A DNA stretch of 5,799 nt from a bacterium (GCA_004298725.1 SCQA01000088.1:1-5799), one strand, 5' to 3'. Positions 1-5,469 are shown, counted from the first letter of the stretch. A program made the numbers and translations. The notes: generated by a model not told the origin, from the letters alone.

Positions 1-35
1 AACCACGAATCGCCGTCCGCTATCATCAGAATCAA

Positions 36-212
36 TTACTTTTTGTAAATGTTAAGGCCTATTTTTATGCCTTCATGCTCCGGCACGCTGACATTTCCCT
101 CGGTAGAGGCAATTATAATTGATTTGCCTGATGACGATTTGCCGAATTCTTTTGTCAGGTCAACCTCTATTATAAGGGTATTTCCTGAAAGCTTCATTTC
201 AACGTTTTTCAT
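36..212 (-). CDS. Conserved-type hypothetical small protein, 58 aa
   Basis: A complete 58-codon reading frame starts at the ATG at 212-210 (MKNVEMKLSGNTL...) and ends with TAA at 38-36. A perfect GGAGG (complement of 221-225) lies 8 nt before the ATG, which strongly supports translation. It starts 16 nt after the phosphoribosyltransferase stop codon, so the two are probably co-transcribed. The protein is hydrophilic, with no signal peptide, membrane segment or cysteine. Residues 1-20 alternate polar and hydrophobic residues like a beta-hairpin; then come a Lys/Ser-rich stretch (KEFGKSSSGKS), a hydrophobic strand (IIIASTEGNV) and a C-terminal GLNIYKK. From memory, similar 55-60-residue proteins ending in GLN-x-Y are annotated as hypothetical in many bacteria, but I know of no assigned function. 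I am confident that it is a gene and have no functional call. Confidence 0.8.
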   Translation of the reverse strand: MKNVEMKLSGNTLIIEVDLTKEFGKSSSGKSIIIASTEGNVSVPEHEGIKIGLNIYKK

Positions 213-228
213 TCTTGATGCCTCCTTT

Positions 229-879
229 TTAAAATTGTTTTAGTATTGCGATAACCTCGTCTTCTTCAGTCTGTTGAAAGCTTTCGTAAAGCTGGCTTAC
301 CGCGAAAAAAACAGGCGGCACTACGGGGCAGATAACCTCGGTAACGTGTTTCATTGACGATATTTTGTTTATAGTGTCCTCCGGGCCGCCGGGCACGGCC
401 ACTATTATTTTAGTTGCTCCTTCGGCATGCGCGGCTTGTACGGCTGAGACCATTGTAGAGCCTGTCGCGAGGCCGTCATCAATAAGCAGTACTGCTCTTC
501 CTTTCAGCGGCACTTTCTTTTTGATTGCGCGGTATGCCTTAAGCCGCTCCTTTATTTTAACAAGGAGCCGCGCTTTTTCCTCATTTAAATAATCTTCGCC
601 GGCATGAAGAGAGCCAAGAACGTCTTTATTCAGGAAGACGAGCCCGTCTTCATTGACCGCGCCTATGGCAAGTTCCGGGTTAAGCGGCGCTCTTAGTTTT
701 CCGGCTATTATTACGTCAAAATCGCACGGTAGCGCGCGCGCTACCTCGACAGCCACAATCACGCCACCGCGCGGAAGGCCTATTGCCACGGGGTTTTCAG
801 CGGCGTATTTTTTAAGCTTTGCCGCGAGCGCCTTTCCGGCGTCTTTTCTGTTTGCGTAGCGAAAGGCCGGTTTAAGCAT
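229..879 (-). CDS. Phosphoribosyltransferase-family protein (type I PRTase fold)
   Basis: This is a cytoplasmic 216-residue protein of the type I phosphoribosyltransferase superfamily, whose members use PRPP as ribose-phosphate donor. The N-terminus (FRYANRKDAGKALAAKL, residues 6-22) is the usual start of this stand-alone subgroup. GLPRGGV (34-40) is the PPi-binding loop, GKL (60-62) and AIGAV (71-75) are further core motifs, and VLLIDDGLATGSTM (130-143) is the PRPP-binding signature with the acidic pair D134-D135. The C-terminus (YESFQQTEEDEV) also fits the subgroup. The length is normal for a single-domain form; some relatives carry a fused hydrolase domain, which is absent here. The substrate cannot be deduced, since there are no purine or pyrimidine genes nearby. 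The start is the only plausible ATG: an AAGGGAAAGAG stretch lies upstream and a promoter ends about 20 nt before it. The 58-aa gene follows directly, suggesting a two-gene unit. Confidence 0.9.
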   Translation of the reverse strand: MLKPAFRYANRKDAGKALAAKLKKYAAENPVAIGLPRGGVIVAVEVARALPCDFDVIIAGKLRAPLNPELAIGAVNEDGLVFLNKDVLGSLHAGEDYLNEEKARLLVKIKERLKAYRAIKKKVPLKGRAVLLIDDGLATGSTMVSAVQAAHAEGATKIIVAVPGGPEDTINKISSMKHVTEVICPVVPPVFFAVSQLYESFQQTEEDEVIAILKQF

Positions 880-905
880 TGTCGCTCTTTCCCTTGTTTG
901 GTAAA

Positions 906-933
906 AGCATATACCTTAAAGGACGGATGTCAA
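906..933 (-). promoter_or_regulatory. Sigma-70-like promoter for the phosphoribosyltransferase unit
   Basis: On the minus strand a perfect -35 TTGACA (complement of 928-933) is followed after 16 nt by TATGCT (complement of 906-911, 4 of 6 consensus bases). The predicted transcript starts near 899, leaving a leader of about 20 nt before the ATG at 879. The site lies in the left arm of an imperfect inverted repeat whose right arm carries the opposite promoter. Confidence 0.7.
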
Positions 934-946
934 CAGGGTATTGGCC

Positions 947-975
947 TTGCCTTGACGTCCTTTCTAAGTTATATT
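947..975 (+). promoter_or_regulatory. Probable divergent promoter toward tldD
   Basis: TTGCCT (947-952, 4 of 6) and TATATT (970-975, 5 of 6) are separated by 17 nt. A better -35 hexamer, TTGACG at 952-957, overlaps but sits only 12 nt from the -10, which is too close. If used, the promoter would give a leader of about 175 nt containing the repeat and hairpin segment before tldD. It is back-to-back with the minus-strand promoter at 906-933. Confidence 0.45.
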
Positions 976-997
976 CTTGGCAGGTTGCTCTTAAGGC

Positions 998-1081
998 AGT
1001 GGTTGATGATTAGTGGACAGTGGTTAAAGAATAATAATTAGTGGTTAGAAGACGAAGTTCAAGCAACTAACCGCTATCCAC
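998..1081. repeat. AGTGG-rich repeat segment with long-range inverted repeat
   Basis: The motif AGTGG occurs four times (998, 1012, 1019, 1040), twice as AGTGGTTA and once as AGTGGTTG. A 14-nt arm, GTGGACAGTGGTTA (1013-1026), pairs with TAACCGCTATCCAC (1068-1081) through 12 Watson-Crick pairs, one G-T pair and one mismatch, around a 41-nt AT-rich loop. Short tandem AGTGGTTA blocks answered by TAACC-type blocks are characteristic of dispersed intergenic repeats, but only the genome can show whether this one is repeated elsewhere. It lies in the predicted tldD leader. No reading frame is supported here. Confidence 0.5.
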
Positions 1082-1142
1082 AGGTCACAAATAACCAATA
1101 AGGCATAACAATTTTTTTATATGCGGGCAAAGTTAAAATTAC

Positions 1143-1156
1143 GGGGGTGCGCGGGA
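1143..1156 (+). promoter_or_regulatory. G-rich ribosome-binding region deciding the tldD start
   Basis: GGGGG (1143-1147) and GCGGGA (1151-1156) lie directly before the ATG at 1157, whereas the earlier in-frame ATG at 1121 is preceded only by an AT-rich run with no Shine-Dalgarno. The site is a poor match to GGAGG, so initiation may be weak. The same bases resemble the dispersed repeat at 2671-2695 (minus strand). Confidence 0.45.
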
Positions 1157-2554
1157 ATGCCGCTTACTGACGGTTTTGATCCTTTTAAGGTTTTAAGGCG
1201 CGCGCTGAAAAACGGCGGCGAGTTTGCGGATATATTCATAGAAGACGTCCGCAATACGTCCGTAATCAGCGAGGACGGCAAGATAGAAAAGGTCGTAAGC
1301 GGAAGAGACAGGGGCGCCGGCATCCGCGTAATATCAAAGCTTAAAACGTATTACGCCTATACCAGCGATGTTACGGAGCAAGCCCTTTTGGCGGCGGCGG
1401 GCACGGTCGCGGCCGCCGTTAGCGGAGGAAAAGACCCGGGCGATATTTCGCTTGCAGTAAAAAATATCGCGGTTGGATTTGACATTAAAAGAAAGCCGTC
1501 AGATGTTTCGCTTGGCGGCAAGGTGGAGCTTGTAAAACGCGCCCATCTTGCCGCGCGCTCATTAGATAAAAGAGTGCAACACGTCAGCGTTGTTTACGGC
1601 GACGGTTTAAGAAGCGCGTGCATTGTCAACTCGCTTGGCGAGTGGGTGGAGGAGACGCGGCCCGGGCTTATATTTTTATGTTCCGTGGTATCAAAGGACA
1701 ACGACGTGGTGCAGACGGGTTATGAGCCGCTTGGCGGCATTATAGGGCTTGAAATATTCGATGAAACCCCGCCGGAGGCCGTCGCGGAGACTGCGGCAAG
1801 GCGCGCCGTAATGATGCTTACCGCGAGAAGAGCGCCGGGCGGTAAAATGCCGGTTGTTCTTTTGAGCGAAGCCGGAGGCACTATGGTGCACGAGGCCGTA
1901 GGGCACGGCCTTGAGGCCGACCTTGCCATGCAAAACCTCTCTGTATATTCGGGAAAGGCCGGTCAGCAGGTGGCGTCTTCGCTTGTTACCGTTATTGACG
2001 ACGGCACCATACCTTTTAAAAGAGGTTCTTCATTTTTTGACGATGAAGGCACTGCCACGGAAAAAACAGTGCTTGTGAAAGACGGCGTGTTAATGGGGTA
2101 TATGCACGACAGGCTGAGCGCGATGAAGGCAGGGGTTAAATCAACTGGCAACGGCAGGAGGGAGTCATACCGCAGTAGGCCCATACCGAGGATGCGTAAC
2201 ACCATGATAGCTTCGGGAAACGCGGACCCTGCGTCGATAATAAAATCCGTTGATAAAGGCATATTGGTAAAGAAGATGGGCGGCGGGCAGGTAAACACCG
2301 TAAACGGCGATTTTGTCTTCGAGGTTACTGAAGGCTATATGATAGAAAACGGCAAGGTTACGGAGCCTATACGCGGGGCAACATTGACAGGCAACGGGCC
2401 GGAGGTGTTAAAAAAGATAGACATGGTCGGAAACGACCTCGGTTTCGGCATAGGCACGTGCGGAAAGGACGGGCAGGGCGTTCCGGTGGGAGATGCCCAG
2501 CCAACGCTGAGAATTCCTGATATTGTCGTCGGCGGCGACGTAAAAGGCGCTTAG
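1157..2554 (+). CDS. tldD: TldD-family zinc metalloprotease
   Basis: This is a 465-residue cytoplasmic protein of the TldD/PmbA (peptidase U62) family. TldD usually works as a heterodimer with PmbA/TldE and degrades or trims unfolded peptides, for example microcin B17 leader peptide and CcdA antitoxin in E. coli. The N-terminal domain has the family pattern FADIFIEDVRNTSV followed by RGAGIRVIS. The zinc site is HEAVGHGLEAD (H245, E246, H250), with the conserved C-terminal cysteine in GTCGKDGQ (C435). TGNGRRESY and GGGQVNTVNGDFVF are also typical of TldD. The length is close to E. coli TldD (481). I chose the ATG at 1157 rather than 1121: the twelve extra residues (MRAKLKLRGCAG) have no family counterpart, no ribosome-binding site, and look like a translated repeat. 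No pmbA follows, so the partner must be encoded elsewhere. There is no obvious terminator immediately after the gene. Confidence 0.93.
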   Translation: MPLTDGFDPFKVLRRALKNGGEFADIFIEDVRNTSVISEDGKIEKVVSGRDRGAGIRVISKLKTYYAYTSDVTEQALLAAAGTVAAAVSGGKDPGDISLAVKNIAVGFDIKRKPSDVSLGGKVELVKRAHLAARSLDKRVQHVSVVYGDGLRSACIVNSLGEWVEETRPGLIFLCSVVSKDNDVVQTGYEPLGGIIGLEIFDETPPEAVAETAARRAVMMLTARRAPGGKMPVVLLSEAGGTMVHEAVGHGLEADLAMQNLSVYSGKAGQQVASSLVTVIDDGTIPFKRGSSFFDDEGTATEKTVLVKDGVLMGYMHDRLSAMKAGVKSTGNGRRESYRSRPIPRMRNTMIASGNADPASIIKSVDKGILVKKMGGGQVNTVNGDFVFEVTEGYMIENGKVTEPIRGATLTGNGPEVLKKIDMVGNDLGFGIGTCGKDGQGVPVGDAQPTLRIPDIVVGGDVKGA

Positions 2555-2624
2555 TTTGTTATAGTGTTTCTTTTTGCGGTTTTAAAGAGGGCACGCGTTA
2601 AGGAAGCTTTGATTTATTTCATGG

Positions 2625-2650
2625 TTTGTCATTGCTCTGCGAAGCAATTT
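2625..2650. repeat. Degenerate TTGTCATTGC...GAAGCAAT dispersed-repeat copy
   Basis: ATTGCT (2631-2636) and AGCAAT (2643-2648) form a short stem around CTGCGA, flanked by TTGTC and a T-rich stretch. The order GTCATTGC, a GCGAAG core, then AAGCAAT matches a widespread bacterial intergenic repeat type (GTCATTGCGAG...GCGAAGCAAT). This copy looks shortened in the middle. The trailing TTTTATTTT could let it act as a weak terminator for tldD. Confidence 0.5.
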
Positions 2651-2670
2651 TATTTTGGGGTAACGGCTAA

Positions 2671-2714
2671 CTCCCCCTGCGCCTCCCCTTAATTTAAGGG
2701 GAGGCCGGGTGGGG
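2671..2714. repeat. Palindromic intergenic repeat with a perfect 11-bp stem
   Basis: GCCTCCCCTTA (2681-2691) pairs perfectly with TAAGGGGAGGC (2695-2705) around a 3-nt loop. The stem is flanked by C-rich (2671-2677) and G-rich (2707-2714) runs that can extend pairing imperfectly. Sequences of this type, which translate on one strand as PPLKLRGGAG, are familiar dispersed repeats in environmental bacterial genomes. A related 20-nt fragment, matching at 16 positions, lies at 1136-1155 before tldD. It has no coding role and may stabilise the tldD mRNA end or act as a weak terminator. Confidence 0.65.
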
Positions 2715-2728
2715 TTATTTTTCAGAGA

Positions 2729-2764
2729 GGTAGGCCTGGTTAGGCGTAAGGCGCAGATGTAAAA
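2729..2764. repeat. Possible degenerate GTAGGCCTGGTTAGGCG-type repeat
   Basis: GGTAGGCCTGGTTAGGCGTAAGGCG resembles another common intergenic repeat layout, in which a TGGTTA or TGGATTA core is followed by GGCG..AAGGC and a returning TAACCA arm. The returning arm is not intact here, so this would be a decayed copy. It sits immediately beside the palindromic repeat, as such elements often do. Confidence 0.25.
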
Positions 2765-2836
2765 CAATCTTGGTGTCACGGCATAAAACTGGATTAATTA
2801 GAGCTTCCTTAAGTGTTGTTTTGTTTTTTTGTATTG

Positions 2837-2863
2837 AAAGAGCCGCAATGCGCGGCTCTTTTT
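2837..2863. terminator. Intrinsic terminator, possibly bidirectional
   Basis: AAAGAGCCGC (2837-2846) pairs perfectly with GCGGCTCTTT (2852-2861) around the loop AATGC. On the plus strand it runs into TTTTT (2859-2863); on the minus strand the U-run is only CTCTTT followed by CAATAC. It begins 4 nt beyond the stop of the exported-protein gene, so it most likely ends that gene's mRNA and also stops read-through from the tldD side. Confidence 0.8.
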
Positions 2864-2865
2864 CA

Positions 2866-3330
2866 TTAATTGGCTGTTTTCAGTTTTATGTGCCAGACGT
2901 ATGTCGCTACGTTTGTGCCTCCGCCGGTCAGTTTAATTCTGGCGACGGTCTTTTTAATCGGTATGGAAAACCATTTAAGCGCGCCGTTTATCTCTCTTGA
3001 GTTATGCGCGGTTATCGGCATATTGACTACTTCGAAGTCGGCGTATTCTAAGGTTATTATAACGCCGAGCGAATCATTGAACCTGTTGTCGCTTAGCGAT
3101 ATATCCGCGGCAACGGCGTCTATTTGCATATTGATGTTTTCAAAGATGGCCCCTTGATACTGCTCCAGTCCTATGGAGCCCATATTATCAATCTTTACAG
3201 GCGTGCCGTCAAACATTCTTCCGGTTACGAGTCCAAGCTCAGTAACGCCTGACTCGGCCGGCGCGGATAGACAAAGTATTGCTGAAAGCATTAAAACAAC
3301 ATATAACGCTGGGCGAAGTAATTTTTTCAT
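2866..3330 (-). CDS. Exported protein of unknown function
   Basis: This is a 154-residue protein with a clear Sec signal peptide: MKKLLRP, then a hydrophobic core (about residues 8-21), then a probable signal peptidase I site after SAPA (residues 22-25). The nearby cysteine (C20) is in AILC, which is not a good lipobox, so a soluble periplasmic or secreted protein is more likely than a lipoprotein. The mature part of about 129 residues has no cysteine and no further membrane segment. It alternates short hydrophobic and polar stretches, ending in ATYVWHIKLKTAN, as in a beta-sandwich. I recognise no family or catalytic motif. The start at 3330 is chosen because GGAGG (complement of 3336-3340) lies 5 nt before it; the in-frame ATG at 3342 overlaps that site. 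The gene is single, with its own promoter and terminator, and divergent from the zinc-ribbon gene. Confidence 0.8.
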   Translation of the reverse strand: MKKLLRPALYVVLMLSAILCLSAPAESGVTELGLVTGRMFDGTPVKIDNMGSIGLEQYQGAIFENINMQIDAVAADISLSDNRFNDSLGVIITLEYADFEVVNMPITAHNSREINGALKWFSIPIKKTVARIKLTGGGTNVATYVWHIKLKTAN

Positions 3331-3363
3331 CGGCGCCTCCATTTATTTATCAGGTTTTTTATT

Positions 3364-3392
3364 ATTATATCATAACTAACGATATGTGCCAT
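3364..3392 (-). promoter_or_regulatory. Promoter of the exported-protein gene
   Basis: On the minus strand a perfect -10 TATAAT (complement of 3364-3369) is preceded after 17 nt by ATGGCA (complement of 3387-3392, 4 of 6 consensus bases). Transcription would start near 3357, giving a leader of about 27 nt that contains the GGAGG. Confidence 0.6.
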
Positions 3393-3427
3393 GAACGCGG
3401 CGTTTCCTTTGCATTAGGGCAAACGCA

Positions 3428-3456
3428 TTGACTTTAGCGGCAAAAAACCATATACT
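3428..3456 (+). promoter_or_regulatory. Sigma-70-like promoter of the zinc-ribbon gene
   Basis: TTGACT (3428-3433, 5 of 6) and TATACT (3451-3456, 5 of 6) are separated by the ideal 17 nt. The predicted start near 3463 precedes the GGAGG at 3476-3480. This also argues against the ATG at 3428, which would lie inside the -35 region. Confidence 0.8.
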
Positions 3457-3490
3457 TAAAGCGTATACAATTTTCGGAGGTGTAAAGTCA

Positions 3491-3745
3491 ATGCCTATTT
3501 ATGAGTACAGGTGCAACGGGTGCGGAAAAGAGTTTGAGGTTATTCAGAAGTTTTCCGACAAGCCCATAAAAAAATGCGAACATTGTTCAAGCAACGATGT
3601 TGAAAAGCTCATTTCGCAGTCTTCTTTCGTGCTTAAAGGCACCGGCTGGCATCAGACCGACTACGCAAAAAAAGATAGTTCCGCTCCGAAGCAAGCGCCG
3701 TCTCCTGCCTGCGCCGGTTGCCCTTCAAGCAAGGGTGGTCATTAA
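3491..3745 (+). CDS. FmdB-family zinc-ribbon protein
   Basis: This is an 84-residue cytoplasmic protein of the FmdB/CxxC regulatory family, named after a putative regulator of the formamidase locus in Methylophilus; its general function is not established. MPIYEYRCNGCGKEFEV at the N-terminus is the family signature. C8-x2-C11 and C29-x2-C32 make the zinc ribbon, and KLISQSSFVLKGTGWHQTDY (39-58) is the usual segment after it. The tail is low-complexity (Ser, Ala, Pro, Lys) and ends with a further CAGC pair (C74, C77), which is common in this family. The ATG at 3491 is chosen because GGAGG (3476-3480) precedes it by 10 nt and the family always begins MPxYEYxC. The reading frame is open back to 3428, but that lies in the promoter. 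It is monocistronic, or the first gene before an intrinsic terminator. Confidence 0.93.
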   Translation: MPIYEYRCNGCGKEFEVIQKFSDKPIKKCEHCSSNDVEKLISQSSFVLKGTGWHQTDYAKKDSSAPKQAPSPACAGCPSSKGGH

Positions 3746-3782
3746 TAAGACGGTTTGCGGCAATAGCAGGATTTAATTACCG

Positions 3783-3820
3783 ACCCTGTTTGATGACATC
3801 AAGCAGGGTTTGCTGTTTTT
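3783..3820 (+). terminator. Intrinsic terminator after the zinc-ribbon gene
   Basis: ACCCTGTTTGAT (3783-3794) pairs with ATCAAGCAGGGT (3798-3809) over 12 bp, with one G-T pair and the loop GAC. It is followed by TTGCTG and TTTTT (3816-3820). The spacing between stem and T-run is a little long, so termination may be partial, allowing some read-through into the phosphatase gene that starts 28 nt later. Confidence 0.75.
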
Positions 3821-3847
3821 ATTACGGTTATATTAACGGGGCGCGTT

Positions 3848-4642
3848 ATGTCCATTGAAAAAAACAGAACAAGAATAAAAGATTTGGCTGTAACAGCGGC
3901 TAAGTCTGCGGGGGCGGTTTTAAAGGCTAACATTGGGCGGAACTTAAAAATTGAGTTCAAGGGTGAAATTGACATTGTTACTGAGATGGATAAAAAGGCC
4001 GAAGATATAATTATAAAGGAAATAAGGCGGCATTTTCCAGATCACGCCATACTCACTGAAGAGTCAGGCAGTTGTAACCCGGAGGCTTCCACTAAATGGA
4101 TAATAGACCCGCTTGACGGCACCACAAATTACGCGCACGGTTTTCCGGTTTTTTGCGTGTCAGTCGCGTTTGAGGAAGACGGCGAGGTTATAGCCGGAGC
4201 CGTCTATAACCCCATGCTTGACGAGCTTTTTTCCGGTGAAAAGGGCAAGGGCGCGTTTTTGAACGGACAGAAAATTGCGGTGTCTAAAATAGGAGTGATT
4301 AACAAGAGCCTTCTTGCAACCGGCTTTCCGTATGACTTAAGAGTGTCAAAGCAAAATAACTTTGACCATTTTTCAAATTTTTCAGTAAAGGCGCAGGCAA
4401 TACGGCGCGCAGGCTCAGCCGCACTTGATTTAAGCTACACGGCTTGCGGCAGGTTCGACGGTTTTTGGGAAATGAAGTTAAAGCCGTGGGATACTGCCTC
4501 TGCCGCGCTCTTTGTGCGCGAAGCCGGTGGAACCCTTACGGATTTTAACGGCAACGCCTTTTCAATTTATACGCCCGAGTGCCTTGCCTCAAACAGCCTT
4601 ATCCATGCCGAGATGCTCTCCATCCTTAAAAAAAATCCATAG
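3848..4642 (+). CDS. suhB: Inositol monophosphatase-family phosphatase (SuhB-like)
   Basis: This is a 264-residue cytoplasmic enzyme of the Mg2+-dependent, Li+-sensitive phosphatase superfamily, which hydrolyses inositol 1-phosphate and related sugar phosphates. DIVTEMDKKAE (42-52) is the usual N-terminal motif. E71 in LTEES, D87 and D90 in WIIDPLDGTTNYAHGFP (84-100), and D215 in WDTASAALFVREAGG (214-228) supply the metal and substrate site. FSGEKGKGAFLNG and RRAGSAALDL are also typical. The length is normal for bacterial SuhB. SuhB in E. coli also affects rRNA transcription and processing, but whether this protein does so cannot be told. The ribosome-binding site is weak (GGGG at 3838-3841). 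A TATATT at 3829-3834 could be a -10, but no convincing -35 accompanies it, so the gene may partly rely on read-through from the zinc-ribbon gene. No clear terminator follows the gene. Confidence 0.93.
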   Translation: MSIEKNRTRIKDLAVTAAKSAGAVLKANIGRNLKIEFKGEIDIVTEMDKKAEDIIIKEIRRHFPDHAILTEESGSCNPEASTKWIIDPLDGTTNYAHGFPVFCVSVAFEEDGEVIAGAVYNPMLDELFSGEKGKGAFLNGQKIAVSKIGVINKSLLATGFPYDLRVSKQNNFDHFSNFSVKAQAIRRAGSAALDLSYTACGRFDGFWEMKLKPWDTASAALFVREAGGTLTDFNGNAFSIYTPECLASNSLIHAEMLSILKKNP

Positions 4643-4671
4643 CGCACGCTTCCTTTTTTAGCGCCATTGCC

Positions 4672-4699
4672 TTGACTAAGCCGGTTTTTGCGCTTTAAT
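4672..4699 (+). promoter_or_regulatory. Promoter of the superoxide dismutase gene
   Basis: TTGACT (4672-4677, 5 of 6) and TTTAAT (4694-4699, 5 of 6) are 16 nt apart. Transcription would begin near 4706, giving a leader of about 50 nt before the ATG at 4755. AAGGAGG (4739-4745) is an excellent ribosome-binding site, suggesting strong expression. I see no recognisable Fur or SoxS-type site. Confidence 0.65.
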
Positions 4700-4754
4700 T
4701 AAACAAGTACCCTAAAACATCCGCTGTGCGTTATCAAAAAGGAGGCTTTTAATT

Positions 4755-5351
4755 ATGGCTAATCAAGTTAAGAAATTTGAACTTACCGGACTTGACGGAA
4801 TTTCCGATAACCAGATTTCACAGCACAAAGACATCCTTTATGCCGGATACGTAAACAAGCTGAATGAAATAGAAGATAGGCTTAAAACCGCTGACATTAC
4901 AAAAGCAAACCAGATATTCAGCGATATGAGGGCGCTGAAGGCCGATGAAACCTTTGCCCTGAACGGCGTCGTTCTGCATGAGCTTTATTTTGAAAACCTC
5001 GGCGTTGACAAGGCTAAGCCGGGCGCGGAGCTTTCAAGCCTGCTGGCAAAGGAATTCGGCTCATTTGAAAAATGGGCGGAGAATTTCAAGGCATGCGGCA
5101 TGGCCGCCAGAGGGTGGGTAATTTTGGGGTTGTCGTTATACGATAACAGGCCGCATAATTACTGCCTTGATACGCATAACTTCAATTTTCCCGCGCTTGT
5201 TGTTCCGCTTCTTGTAATGGATGTTTACGAACACGCGTATGTTATTGATTATGGCGTAAAGAGGCCGCCGTATATCGAGGCGTTTATGAAGAACATCAAG
5301 TGGGCGGTCGTGTCGGCGCGCCTTAAAAAGCACGGGGTAGGCGGCGTATAG
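4755..5351 (+). CDS. Fe/Mn-type superoxide dismutase, divergent clade
   Basis: This is a 198-residue protein of the Fe/Mn superoxide dismutase family (superoxide to O2 and H2O2). It has no signal peptide, so it is probably cytoplasmic. All four metal ligands align with E. coli SodA: H24 (in SQHKD), H75 (in LHELYFENL), and D156 and H160 in MDVYEHAYVIDY; the gateway Tyr (Y32) is in AGYVNKLN. E159 and RPPYIEAF are also conserved. The usual HHxxHH start of helix 1 is reduced to a single His. The residue four before H75 is Gly (G71), as in Mn enzymes, and the position usually holding the Mn-type Gln carries His (H141), as in mycobacterial-type enzymes. DVYEHAY replaces the common DVWEHAY. Metal use (Fe, Mn or either) therefore cannot be called, and activity is likely but not assured. 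It has its own promoter, a GGAGG 9 nt before the ATG and a strong terminator, so it is monocistronic. Confidence 0.9.
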   Translation: MANQVKKFELTGLDGISDNQISQHKDILYAGYVNKLNEIEDRLKTADITKANQIFSDMRALKADETFALNGVVLHELYFENLGVDKAKPGAELSSLLAKEFGSFEKWAENFKACGMAARGWVILGLSLYDNRPHNYCLDTHNFNFPALVVPLLVMDVYEHAYVIDYGVKRPPYIEAFMKNIKWAVVSARLKKHGVGGV

Positions 5352-5419
5352 CAGACGGGTTTGCTTTGACTTTCAAAATTTGAGCGATATTTTAGGTTGT
5401 GACAATTTAACTGACGTTT

Positions 5420-5469
5420 ATAGAAATCCGCCCATGCGTGTAAAAACACATGGGCGGATTTCTATTTTT
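5420..5469 (+). terminator. Strong intrinsic terminator after the superoxide dismutase gene
   Basis: A perfect 17-bp stem pairs 5420-5436 (ATAGAAATCCGCCCATG) with 5449-5465. TGT and ACA can add three further pairs past a 2-nt bulge around an A-rich loop. TTTTT follows at 5465-5469. It is the strongest hairpin in the window, 68 nt beyond the stop codon. Confidence 0.88.

Noticed and set aside
1..26. Possible start of a further minus-strand gene (ATG at 26-24, MIADGDSW...) running off the left edge
   Set aside because: Only eight codons are visible and no ribosome-binding site precedes the ATG, so it cannot be supported.
1121..1156. N-terminal extension of tldD from the ATG at 1121
   Set aside because: There is no ribosome-binding site, no family counterpart, and the DNA resembles a dispersed repeat; the ATG at 1157 is preferred.
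2582..2779. 65-residue minus-strand frame across the repeats
   Set aside because: It is made largely of translated repeat sequence (PPLKLRGGAGG) and lacks a ribosome-binding site.
2770..3000. 76-residue plus-strand frame
   Set aside because: It runs through the terminator hairpin into the antisense of the exported-protein gene and has no convincing ribosome-binding site.
3428..3490. N-terminal extension of the zinc-ribbon protein
   Set aside because: Its ATG overlaps the -35 hexamer, and family members begin MPxYEYxC, which matches the start at 3491.
4641..4665. Possible terminator after the inositol-phosphatase gene (GCGC...TTTTTT...GCGC)
   Set aside because: The stem is only four base pairs and the T-run lies inside the loop, so it is not a credible intrinsic terminator.
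5366..5395. Promoter-like TTGACT with TATTTT 16 nt later, after the superoxide dismutase gene
   Set aside because: Transcription from it would meet the strong terminator hairpin almost at once; it is probably chance in AT-rich DNA.
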